This document shows, piece after piece, positions 44,237-51,703 of a DNA stretch of 51,703 nt. A program made the translations under genes and the position numbers. Location: contig JACMLY010000081.1 in NCBI GenBank assembly GCA_014379345.1, positions 1 to 51,703 of the forward strand. The letters are read 5' to 3'. Source of the DNA: Chitinophagaceae bacterium (GTDB taxonomy: Bacteria > Bacteroidota > Bacteroidia > Chitinophagales > Chitinophagaceae). Below the pieces are notes generated by a model. That model ran no database searches, was not told where the DNA came from, and was given only the letters and a program-made list of their open reading frames with translations. Numbering within the stretch: position 1 is the stretch's first letter; each line of letters starts with the position of its first letter.

Positions 44237-45721
44237 ATGGTTCAGGATTCAACAATAGAAGAAATAAATGTGGTTATGCAGGAAGCATGGCAGGCATTTC
44301 ATCAATACAGACAGCAATCGTTGTCCCAGCGTTCCATATTCATACGCACCATAGCACTGGAGTTAGAAGCATTGGGTGATGAATTGTTGCGGGTTGCATC
44401 GGCCGAGACCAATTTGCCGGAAGCGAGATTAAGGAATGAAAGGAACAGGACTATTTTTCAGCTGTCAAGTTATGCGGATGCCTGCGAACAGGGATCCTGG
44501 CTGGAAGCAAGGATAGATACTGCTATTCCGGACCGCAATCCGCCAAGAGTGGATATACGGAAGATGATGATACCGCTTGGCCCGGTCGTTGTATTTGGCG
44601 CCAGCAATTTTCCATTCGCATACTCAACAGCAGGTGGTGATACCGCCTCTGCGTTTGCTGCCGGATGTACTGTCGTGGTTAAGGCGCATCCTGCGCATGC
44701 CCAGACCTCCGATCTTGTTGCCGGTGCCATTTTCAAAGCAGCAGATATATGCAAAATGCCAAAAGGAATTTTTGCGCATGTACATGGAACGGGCCATGAA
44801 GTAGGAAGGGCACTGGTCACACATCCTTATACAAAAGCGGTCGGATTTACAGGTTCATATACAGGTGGGAAGGCGTTATTTGAATGGGGTAACCAGCGGA
44901 AAGAGCCCATTCCGGTATTTGCTGAAATGGGAAGCGTCAATCCGGTTTTTTTGCTTCCGGAAAAATTGCAACAGTCGGCCGAGGATCTTGCCAGGATGGT
45001 TGTGGGATCGGTTACGCTTGGTGTTGGGCAGTTCTGCACGAACCCCGGATTAATTATTGCGATGGAAGGAGAGCCTCTGCAGCGGTTCCTTCAAATACTT
45101 GCGCTGGAAGTAAAAAACGTAAACCCCGGAACCATGTTGCACCCGGGAATAGCGAAAGGATATACAGAAAAAAGAGCCAGTGCGTTATCGCAGAGAGATG
45201 TTGACACAATTGCCGTTTCTTCTGCAGGGGCCTCCCCGAACCAGGGGGTGCCGACCATCGCCTCGGCATCGGCACAGGCATTTTTAAACAACCCGGTTTT
45301 GCACGAAGAGGTGTTTGGTCCTTACTCTATCGTGATCCGGTGTAAGGATATAAAGGAAATGATCGAGGTGGCCCGACACACAGAAGGGCAATTAACCTGT
45401 TCAGTAATGGCTACGGACAATGACCTGCTTGCCAACGCCGATCTTGTGGAAGCACTTAAAAATATATGCGGCCGTTTTATAGTGAATAATGTGCCAACAG
45501 GGGTGGAGGTTTGTTTGAGCATGCATCATGGCGGCCCTTACCCTGCAACAACAGATTCGCGGTTTACTTCTGTCGGTGCTGATGCAATCAAAAGATTTGC
45601 GAGGCCCATCTGCTTGCAGAACTGGTCCGATATTTTATTGCCCGATGAACTGAAAAATGAAAATCCATTTGGCATATGGAGAACAGTTAATAATGAGTTG
45701 ACAAAAGATGCAATAAAATAG
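44237..45721 (+). CDS. Aldehyde dehydrogenase, alpha-ketoglutaric semialdehyde dehydrogenase type
   Basis: The 494-residue NAD(P)-dependent enzyme has catalytic C267 in GVGQFCTNPG and E230 in FAEMGSVNP. VVFGASNFPFAYSTAGGDTA and VVVKAHPAH are close to the KGSADH type III enzymes, which oxidise 2,5-dioxovalerate to 2-oxoglutarate. That step ends the oxidative route for L-arabinose, xylose, glucarate and hydroxyproline. No dehydratase or lactonase gene is adjacent, so the pathway is open. The start ATG at 44237 gives a full-length protein. A half family E arm follows the stop. It is cytoplasmic. Confidence 0.9.
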   Translation: MVQDSTIEEINVVMQEAWQAFHQYRQQSLSQRSIFIRTIALELEALGDELLRVASAETNLPEARLRNERNRTIFQLSSYADACEQGSWLEARIDTAIPDRNPPRVDIRKMMIPLGPVVVFGASNFPFAYSTAGGDTASAFAAGCTVVVKAHPAHAQTSDLVAGAIFKAADICKMPKGIFAHVHGTGHEVGRALVTHPYTKAVGFTGSYTGGKALFEWGNQRKEPIPVFAEMGSVNPVFLLPEKLQQSAEDLARMVVGSVTLGVGQFCTNPGLIIAMEGEPLQRFLQILALEVKNVNPGTMLHPGIAKGYTEKRASALSQRDVDTIAVSSAGASPNQGVPTIASASAQAFLNNPVLHEEVFGPYSIVIRCKDIKEMIEVARHTEGQLTCSVMATDNDLLANADLVEALKNICGRFIVNNVPTGVEVCLSMHHGGPYPATTDSRFTSVGADAIKRFARPICLQNWSDILLPDELKNENPFGIWRTVNNELTKDAIK

Positions 45722-45725
45722 CTTA

Positions 45726-45748
45726 AGGTTCACCAAGAACACGAAGAG
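45726..45748. repeat. Single arm of a family E element
   Basis: The sequence aggttcaccaagaacacgaa matches one arm of the dyad at 49037-49126 (aggttcaccaaggacacgaa in reverse complement). No second arm is visible nearby, so it is an isolated half-site 5 bp after the KGSADH-type stop. Confidence 0.8.
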
Positions 45749-45924
45749 AAGTTCCAATATCATTCAGCACCGCTTACTGAATGTGTAGAAGCCGTTAATA
45801 AATATGTGCAAACGGGTGTTTTCGTTTTATTTCTCCATATTACATTTATGATAGCTAAGAAAGTATTTGAAGAGGTACATGAATGCTGATTTTTCATTTT
45901 ACATGCGTTGGTAATTTTTTTATT

Positions 45925-47076
45925 ATGCTTCCAATTCTTAAAAACCTCGTCTTTGGTGCACTGCTTGCTACCATCGTGTCCTGCGATAACACCCCCGGCA
46001 AAATTTCTGAAACCAAATCTGATACAGTGCAAACACAAAATGATTCTCCGGAAGATGTACAATCATACGGAACCATCGATGGCCAGGAAGTAAAGCAGTA
46101 TACGTTGACAAATTCCAGCGGAACGGTAGTTAAAATAATCAATTACGGAGGCTTTGTTACTAATATCATAGTTCCCGATAAACAGGGCGTTAAAGAAGAT
46201 ATCGTATTGGGTTTTGATTCACTTGCAGGTTATCTGCAGAAAGGAAATCCTTTTATGGGCTGCCTTGTAGGCCGGTATGCCAATCGTATTGGAAAGGCCC
46301 GGTTTGTATTGGATGGAAAAACCTACCAGCTTGCCGCCAATAACAATGGCAATTCTTTGCACGGGGGTTTAAAAGGATTTGATAAGATGATATGGAATTC
46401 GCAACCGAAGGGGGATAGTAGTTTATCGTTAAGTTATACCAGTAAAGACGGCGAAGAAGGATATCCCGGAACATTAAACGTGCAGGTTGTTTACACATTA
46501 ACCCCGGCGAATGAATTAAAGATCGACTACACGGCCGAAACAGACAAAGCAACCCCCGTTAATTTAACCAATCACACTTATTTTAATTTATCCGGTGGAA
46601 AAGATTCTACCATCCTGGGTCACCAGATAATGCTTAATGCAGACAAGTATACCGCAGTCGACGCAACACTTATTCCTACCGGCGAGTTACCCGCGGTAAA
46701 AGGCACAGCCATGGATTTTACAAAACCTCTTGCCATCGGCACTGATATCGCAAAAGTTGCCGGCGGCTATGACCACAATTGGGTATTGAATAAAAAAGGA
46801 GATAGCATTAACTTAGCAGCTACATTGTTTCACGAGGGCAGTGGCAGGTTCATGGAAGTTTTTACCACACAGCCGGGCGTTCAGTTTTATACCGGTAATT
46901 TTCTGAATGGAACCATTACCGGCAAAGGCGGAAAGAAATATGTTCAGCATGCGGGCCTTTGTCTGGAAACACAACATTTTCCTGACTCGCCAAATAAACC
47001 CGCTTTTCCCAATACCATTTTAAAGCCTGGAGAAAAATACCGTGAAACAACTGTTTATAAATTCTCGGTGCGATAA
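45925..47076 (+). CDS. Aldose 1-epimerase, lipoprotein
   Basis: I start at ATG 45925 (383 residues), which places a lipobox (TIVSC, C20) at the right position; the frame open from 45883 would bury it. It is a galactose-mutarotase-like protein interconverting alpha and beta anomers. The motifs are NGNSLHGG, LTNHTYFNLSGG (substrate His), YDHNWVLN, FTTQPGVQFYTGNFL and GLCLETQHFPDSPN (catalytic Glu). The N-terminal lipid anchor suggests periplasmic or outer-membrane action on sugars released by secreted glycosidases. No transporter partner is adjacent. Confidence 0.94.
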   Translation: MLPILKNLVFGALLATIVSCDNTPGKISETKSDTVQTQNDSPEDVQSYGTIDGQEVKQYTLTNSSGTVVKIINYGGFVTNIIVPDKQGVKEDIVLGFDSLAGYLQKGNPFMGCLVGRYANRIGKARFVLDGKTYQLAANNNGNSLHGGLKGFDKMIWNSQPKGDSSLSLSYTSKDGEEGYPGTLNVQVVYTLTPANELKIDYTAETDKATPVNLTNHTYFNLSGGKDSTILGHQIMLNADKYTAVDATLIPTGELPAVKGTAMDFTKPLAIGTDIAKVAGGYDHNWVLNKKGDSINLAATLFHEGSGRFMEVFTTQPGVQFYTGNFLNGTITGKGGKKYVQHAGLCLETQHFPDSPNKPAFPNTILKPGEKYRETTVYKFSVR

Positions 47077-47796
47077 TTAACCCTGCGGTTCGCAATATCT
47101 TAAATAAGAATACCCTGATCGCATACATGAAAATGCTTAAAGATTTGATATGTAGAATCGGGAACATTATGGACAATGTATAAATAATGTTAATTCATTT
47201 TCATTTTGCAAAAGAAGAAACGGATCATTTCCTGATTATTCTATCGGCCGGGTTGAATTTATAAGGCCTTTGTAAAATAATTCAGTGCAGGGATCGTTCA
47301 GTATATACATCCGTCCTATGTAATATGAAAAGGGTCAGTATAACCTTTTTGCCTCTTTCCCGGGTTATTGCCAGGGCACAGGTACTTCAAACACCTCCTT
47401 ATACTTTAATTAACTATGCCGCCGCATTAAATACTTATTTTTTACTGAGCACTTCAAAGGATGTATTGGACAGTCTGCAATTTTCAGCCAAGACTTATTG
47501 CAAAGACATTAATTTTTTTTTAACGAAGCATCATCAATACATTTTGCCTGTGAACAGTCAAACAGTAAACATATTTCATTCAAAAATGTGGATCACCACA
47601 ACAACAATAGAAAGCAATAAAAAGCAGTTTGTAACGCTTATAACGCCCGTTAGCAGGTTTGGGATACGAACAGCATCGGCATTGTCCGTGCGCCAGTGGT
47701 ATCCGCCTTACAATATCCGGCACCGGAAAGATCAATTAAGTAATAAATCATCCTTAAAATAACCGCCCCATAAAACCAAATCCAAAATTTCTTCCT
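47077..47796. other. Intergenic gap with an unsupported 145-codon frame
   Basis: These 720 bp separate the epimerase and glycosidase genes. A frame at 47325-47762 (plus) encodes a 145-residue sequence with no domain, signal or recognisable composition, so I do not call it a gene. No fold-back element, tRNA or strong hairpin is visible. It is one of the longest gaps without such an element. Confidence 0.4.
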
Positions 47797-48825
47797 ATGT
47801 CACAAAGTACTATCACGAATTCAGTTGCGATGAAATCTAAACAATGGACTTCTAAAAAAGCCTGGGAATGGCACAAAACACAACCCTGGCTTGTTGGATG
47901 CAATTTTGCTCCAAGCACTGCCATTAACCAGCTTGAAATGTGGCAGGCCGACACTTTTGATATCCCAACCATCAGGCATGAACTTGAACTTGCAAGCGGG
48001 CTTGGGTTTAATGTCATCAGGGTTTATCTGCATAACCTGTTGTGGGAAACGGATGCCAAGGGTTTCAAGGACCGGATTAACGCTTTTTTGAGCATCTCTT
48101 CGGAGTATAATATCAAGACCATGCTGGTACTGTTTGACGACTGCTGGAACCATGATTGTATACCGGGTCAGCAACCTCCTCCAAAACCAGGCGTACACAA
48201 CTCGGGCTGGGTAGCGAGCCCCGGCCGCAAAAGAATTATTGATAAGATCGGCTGGGAACACCTCGAAGCGTATACAAAAGATATTCTTACCACATTTAAA
48301 AATGACGACCGTGTAATTATTTGGGACCTGTACAATGAGCCAGGAAATGAAGGCATGGGCGATCAGTCTATGCACTTGTTGCAATCTGTTTTTCAATGGG
48401 CCTGGCAAGTTCGTCCTTCGCAGCCTTTAACTGCTGCCAGTTGGAACGGTGAATTAAAAACCCTCAATGATTTTAAACACAAGCATTCAGATATTATCAC
48501 TTTCCATAACTATAAGGATGCTGCCAACCTTGAGGCTGAGATCCTGCATTTGCAAGGCTTTAAAAGACCCATCGTTTGTACCGAGTACATGGCCCGTACA
48601 TCCGAGAGTTTTTTTGAGACCCACCTGCCTATATTTAAAAAACACCATGTAGGCGCGATCAACTGGGGTTTGGTTGCGGGTAAAACCAACACGATTTTCC
48701 CATGGGGCTCACAGGAAGGAACCCCGGAACCTACAGTCTGGTTTCATGATATCTTCAGAAAAGACGGAACACCCTATGATCCTAAAGAAATTGAAATCAT
48801 TAAATCAATTACAAGTACAAATTAA
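47797..48825 (+). CDS. Clan-A (GH5-like) glycoside hydrolase
   Basis: The 342-residue protein has a TIM-barrel glycosidase layout. N-terminal WLVGCNFAPSTAINQLEMWQ and FNVIRVYLHNLLWETD are barrel strands. The acid/base is E181 in WDLYNEPGN and the nucleophile E263 in VCTEYMAR. HNY near residue 237 and the late WGLVAGKTNTIFPW are also family positions. No signal peptide is visible, so it seems cytoplasmic, which is unusual for a polymer-degrading enzyme; ATG 47830 is an alternative start. Relatives are often annotated as cellulase- or xylanase-like. It ends at a strong hairpin terminator. Confidence 0.88.
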   Translation: MSQSTITNSVAMKSKQWTSKKAWEWHKTQPWLVGCNFAPSTAINQLEMWQADTFDIPTIRHELELASGLGFNVIRVYLHNLLWETDAKGFKDRINAFLSISSEYNIKTMLVLFDDCWNHDCIPGQQPPPKPGVHNSGWVASPGRKRIIDKIGWEHLEAYTKDILTTFKNDDRVIIWDLYNEPGNEGMGDQSMHLLQSVFQWAWQVRPSQPLTAASWNGELKTLNDFKHKHSDIITFHNYKDAANLEAEILHLQGFKRPIVCTEYMARTSESFFETHLPIFKKHHVGAINWGLVAGKTNTIFPWGSQEGTPEPTVWFHDIFRKDGTPYDPKEIEIIKSITSTN

Positions 48826-48846
48826 CGATACATGTAAATGCATACA

Positions 48847-48883
48847 GGGGCCTGCTGTGAGTAACAGCAGGCCCCTTATATTT
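48847..48883 (+). terminator. Strong intrinsic terminator
   Basis: The arms ggggcctgctgt (48847-48858) and acagcaggcccc (48864-48875) are a perfect 12-bp GC-rich stem with a 5-nt loop (gagta), followed by ttatatttt. It lies 21 bp past the glycosidase stop. Confidence 0.9.
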
Positions 48884-49036
48884 TAGGGATACATTCATTT
48901 GTAATAGATACAGGCTTCACACCTAATGTTCAATTCACAATTCTCAATCACTAATGTCCGCAGAAAATCTTTAGATAGTGCGGTGATCATTCCAGGCACA
49001 AGCTTTGGCTACTCACTTTGATAAGGGCTTTATGTT

Positions 49037-49126
49037 CTCTGTGTTTTCACTTCGTGTCCTTGGTGAACCTTTCTGATTGTACAGTCAAGAGGTTCACGAA
49101 GGAAACGAAGGGAAAACACAAAGAAC
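49037..49126. repeat. Family E fold-back element
   Basis: The left arm (49037-49070, ctctgtgttttcacttcgtg...) and the right arm (49090-49126, aggttcacgaaggaaacgaa...) pair at about 30 of 34 positions around a 19-nt loop. The words are cttcgtgtcc and ttggtgaacc. A single arm of the same family is at 45726. Confidence 0.92.
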
Positions 49127-49160
49127 ACAAAGATTAGAATGGTTTTTAACCGGACAACAG

Positions 49161-49273
49161 TGAATGCTCAATACTCATTGCTGATCGCTCGATGATCGCA
49201 TTAAGCGTTCATTACATAAATTTTCACTTTGGTATTGAGCATCGGGCATTGAGCATTTAGTATTGAGTATTTA
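49161..49273. repeat. Family F fold-back element of ATGCTCAAT words
   Basis: The left arm (49161-49213) contains tgaatgctcaatactcattg and gatcgctcgatgatcgc. The right arm (49232-49273) contains tattgagcatcgggcattga and later tattgagtattt, the opposite orientation. The pairing is degenerate. It lies 35 bp past the family E element, so the two form a double element before bshC. Words overlap with 22701-22868. Confidence 0.82.
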
Positions 49274-49403
49274 CGGTTTGTAACCTTATCCTCTTAATTA
49301 ATAATTAAGAATCCTGATATTTGAGGAGCATTAGCAGAAAATAGAACGTTAAATTTAAGGCTGGAGGAATCAGACAGGCCTGGAGTTTATATTTTTACCT
49401 TTT

Positions 49404-51002
49404 ATGGAGTGTACTTCTACTACTTTACCTTACGGACAAACAGGATACTTTTCAAAAATTGTTGTTGACTATATCAATCAGGCGCCAGCGTTACAGGATT
49501 TTTACGCACATCCTGTTTCTATGGATGGAATCAAATCCTCGATAAAATCCCGGCAAAAATTTCACGGGAACAGGTCTTTATTAGTTCAGGAATTGAGGCG
49601 CCAGTATTCAGAGTTGCCTTCTCACGAACTTGTTAATCGCAATATCGACAGGCTGATGGATGATGGAACCTTCACGATCTGTACAGCTCACCAGCCTTGT
49701 ATTTTTACAGGTACGCTGTTCTTCATTTACAAAATCCTGCATGCAATAAAACTGGCACAGGAATGCAATAACTGTATGCCTGAATACCATTTCGTGCCCG
49801 TTTATTATATGGGTAGTGAAGATGCAGACCTCGATGAACTGGGAAAGATGTGGTTGAACGGGGAGCAGCTTGTATGGGATGCAAAGCAAACCGGCGCTGT
49901 GGGAAGAATGAACACGAAGGGCCTCGATAAACTAATTTATCGCATTGAAGGTGAACTGTCGGTTCTGCCATATGGGAAAGAACTCTTATCAATATTGAAA
50001 GAATGTTACCTGAACAGTCCCGATATTGCCACTGCCACTTTTAAATTAGTGCACACACTCTTTGCGGAATACGGTCTTGTTGTGCTGTTGCCTGATAATG
50101 CTGAAATAAAAAAGCAAATGCTACCGGTGTTTGAGGAAGATCTTTTTCAACAGAAATCTTCGTCGATTGTTGAACAAAGCATCCTGGAGCTTTCTAAGAA
50201 CTATAAGGTGCAGGCAAACCCACGAGAGATCAACCTCTTTTATTTATATGATAATATCCGTGAACGTTTTGAGCGGGAAGGGGATCAATGGCGGGTAGTA
50301 GGCACCGATATCAGCTTTTCCGAAATGGAATTAAAAGCAGAATTGTATTTGCATCCTGAACGGTTTAGTCCCAATGTAATACTGCGCGGCATATTTCAGG
50401 AAACGATCCTCCCTAATATTGCTTTCATTGGCGGGGGAGGTGAACTTGCGTATTGGCTTGAATTCAAAAGCTTGTTCGAGTATTATAAAGTTCCTTATCC
50501 TCTATTGGTCCTTCGAAACTCTTTTTTATTCATCGAAAAAAAATGGAAAGAAAAAATCGAGAAAATAGGATTTACGGAAACAGATATTTTCAAGAGCCGC
50601 GAATCCTTATTGAACGAGTTGGTAAAACGTGAATCGCACCAACAACTAACGTTGCTGGAAGAAGTGAACAATGCCGACGAATATTACGGCCACCTGAAGA
50701 GTATAGCTGGAAATATTGATGAAACATTGGTTACCCATGTATCTGCATTGCAATCAAAGGCTTTGAAATCATTGCTCGGATTGGAAAAGAAATTGCTGAG
50801 GGCGGAAAAAAAGAAATTTGATGATCAGCACCGCCAGATAGTAAATATAAAATCTGTTTTGTTTCCACAAGATAGTCTCCAGGAACGGATCGATAATTTC
50901 ATGCCTTATTATGCAAAATGGGGAAAAAATTTTATGGATGTAATATATCGGAATTCACCGGGCCTGGAACAGGAATTTGTTGTGTTGACAGAAAGTGAAT
51001 GA
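49404..51002 (+). CDS. bshC: Bacillithiol biosynthesis cysteine-adding enzyme BshC
   Basis: The 532-residue enzyme adds cysteine to glucosaminyl malate in the last step of bacillithiol synthesis. It has the BshC layout: an N-terminal FYAHPVSMDGIKSSI part, then FTICTAHQPCIFTGTLFFIYKIL (Rossmann core, about 92-114). Later come VPVYYMGSEDADLDEL, then IAFIGGGGELAYWLEFKSLF (about 333-352), and a C-terminal coiled coil (about 420-490). The length is typical (about 530). bshA and bshB are not in the window. It ends 8 bp from the convergent DUF6929 gene. Confidence 0.95.
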   Translation: MECTSTTLPYGQTGYFSKIVVDYINQAPALQDFYAHPVSMDGIKSSIKSRQKFHGNRSLLVQELRRQYSELPSHELVNRNIDRLMDDGTFTICTAHQPCIFTGTLFFIYKILHAIKLAQECNNCMPEYHFVPVYYMGSEDADLDELGKMWLNGEQLVWDAKQTGAVGRMNTKGLDKLIYRIEGELSVLPYGKELLSILKECYLNSPDIATATFKLVHTLFAEYGLVVLLPDNAEIKKQMLPVFEEDLFQQKSSSIVEQSILELSKNYKVQANPREINLFYLYDNIRERFEREGDQWRVVGTDISFSEMELKAELYLHPERFSPNVILRGIFQETILPNIAFIGGGGELAYWLEFKSLFEYYKVPYPLLVLRNSFLFIEKKWKEKIEKIGFTETDIFKSRESLLNELVKRESHQQLTLLEEVNNADEYYGHLKSIAGNIDETLVTHVSALQSKALKSLLGLEKKLLRAEKKKFDDQHRQIVNIKSVLFPQDSLQERIDNFMPYYAKWGKNFMDVIYRNSPGLEQEFVVLTESE

Positions 51003-51010
51003 AATATTCG

Positions 51011-51703
51011 TTACAATCTTACCTGCACCTTAAATAGAAAACTTCCCCCTTTATCATTGTCTGCCACCAGGTGTAACTTCAATCGCCCGGTTTTTTCAGT
51101 TTGAATACAAACCGATTCCACTTTCTGATCCTTGAAGCTTTCATGAATATCTGATAACATCACCTGTTCATTTATCCGTAGCCGCTTCCGATAGAGTTTA
51201 CGGTATGCATTTTCAATTACGCCGAAATAACTTTCTCCGATCTTCCCATCATCATATGAATTATCGGTGTCTTCAGTAGTAGCGGTGAATAGAAGCGAAT
51301 CATTTCTTTCAGAATAGGTAAGCCCTGATAGTTCAGCTGTTTCATTCTCCAATTCTATCGGAATGACACGGATCTCAGCATCTGCGGGATGATTCCAGAA
51401 TTCGGGCTGTGTTATGATAATATGATTGCTCTCCTTCTTTCTATTTCCCCTGTTTCCAAGAATAAGAAGGTCTTCAACAACCGCTGCAGATTCAATATTC
51501 AATTCATGAATGCCTAAGTCCGCAAGCCTTGAGTAGAACGGTTCGATATTGTATTCGGTGAAATTATTGCTTTCGAGGTTTAATAAGATTGCCTTATTGC
51601 GATGATGTTGTCTTGAACCCGAACCGATGATCAATAAATATGGGACCTCGTTGAGGTATATAACCGTAGTAGCCTCAAGGTCAGACTTTTCACTTTTAGG
51701 GAT
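51011..51703 (-). CDS. DUF6929 family protein, 5' end cut by the window edge
   Basis: The reading frame stays open from the stop at 51011 to the last base of the window (at least 230 residues). The TTG near 51634 is not the real start, because the upstream codons encode a credible continuation (IPKSEKSDLEATTVIYL, then NEVPYLLIIGSGS). The visible part resembles DUF6929, a beta-propeller-like family of unknown function. It contains IESAAVVEDLLILGNRG, LSGLTYSERNDSLLFTATTE and, at the end, KVESVCIQTEKTG and LVADNDKGGS. No membrane segment is visible. It converges on bshC with an 8-bp gap. Confidence 0.8.
   Translation of the reverse strand: MPKSEKSDLEATTVIYLNEVPYLLIIGSGSRQHHRNKAILLNLESNNFTEYNIEPFYSRLADLGIHELNIESAAVVEDLLILGNRGNRKKESNHIIITQPEFWNHPADAEIRVIPIELENETAELSGLTYSERNDSLLFTATTEDTDNSYDDGKIGESYFGVIENAYRKLYRKRLRINEQVMLSDIHESFKDQKVESVCIQTEKTGRLKLHLVADNDKGGSFLFKVQVRL

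Noticed and set aside
1974..45874. Shared string aagaaagtatttgaaga near 1982 and 45857
   Set aside because: The match is 17 nt of AT-rich sequence with no shared context; it could be chance or a weak promoter-like string, and I cannot support either.
47325..47762. 145-codon plus-strand frame
   Set aside because: No recognisable family or signal peptide; composition does not look coding. Conservation in relatives would change this view.
14782..49273. All fold-back elements as ordinary rho-independent terminators
   Set aside because: Several lack a T-run, some lie between divergent start codons, and true terminators (1016, 11293, 29778, 48847) are separate and look different.

Overview
The window reads as a chromosomal segment of a Bacteroidota bacterium, most likely a member of the Chitinophagaceae or a close relative. 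This rests on family content: a TonB-dependent receptor followed by a DUF4249 lipoprotein, an ECF sigma factor overlapping a membrane-anchored barrel protein, an OmpA protein with thrombospondin type 3 repeats, LytS/LytTR signalling, BshC, and the block rpmB-rpmG-DUF4295-ftsY-rimO. Base composition and coding style look even throughout. I saw no prophage, insertion sequence, CRISPR array, tRNA or rRNA.

Layout. 1-470: tandem copies of an intergenic fold-back repeat. 471-2857: GNAT acetyltransferase, a secreted protein of unknown function and an alpha/beta hydrolase. 3329-8989: sigma factor, sigma-linked barrel protein, TonB receptor and DUF4249 lipoprotein, a probable surface uptake and signalling locus. 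9702-13805: a secreted protein with two OB-like repeats and a TonB C-terminal domain, then a GH51 arabinofuranosidase. 14134-20891: pcm, a second hydrolase, a DUF2520 dehydrogenase-like protein, a PQ-loop membrane protein, an MFS transporter, a DinB protein and a subtilase. 21089-28693 (all minus strand): OmpA/TSP3 protein, ALDH7 dehydrogenase, panB, a Ppx/GppA phosphatase and ppk1. 28965-32106: bL28, bL33, DUF4295, FtsY, RimO. 32290-37265: nucleotide cyclase with TPRs, ACS-family MFS transporter, M48 lipoprotein protease. 37421-41208 (minus): CehA/McbA metallohydrolase, intradiol dioxygenase and VOC protein, arranged as an operon. 41537-43383: LytS-type kinase and LytTR regulator. 43500-48825: glycolipid-binding-domain protein, a ketoglutaric-semialdehyde-type dehydrogenase, a lipoprotein aldose epimerase and a clan-A glycosidase. 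49404 to the end: bshC and a DUF6929 protein cut by the window edge.

Most genes are ordinary core or accessory Bacteroidota genes. Several point to plant polysaccharide and pentose use (GH51, epimerase, KGSADH-type dehydrogenase, ACS transporter, second glycosidase), but they are scattered and do not form one locus.

The strongest unexplained signal is between the genes. Nearly every gap over about 100 bp carries a fold-back element built from a short degenerate word in one arm and its reverse complement in the other. I count about 17 elements in nine word families (A to I below). Most families occur about twice. They lie between convergent, tandem and divergent genes, so they are not simply terminators. 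In family A the two arms of one element match each other better than they match other copies. Family B elements supply the last codons and stop codons of four unrelated proteins. I rate this repeat system as the most likely under-described biology here. Secondary points are a cyclase with an unusual pair of base-recognition residues, an OB-repeat/TonB_C fusion, and the CehA-dioxygenase-VOC operon.
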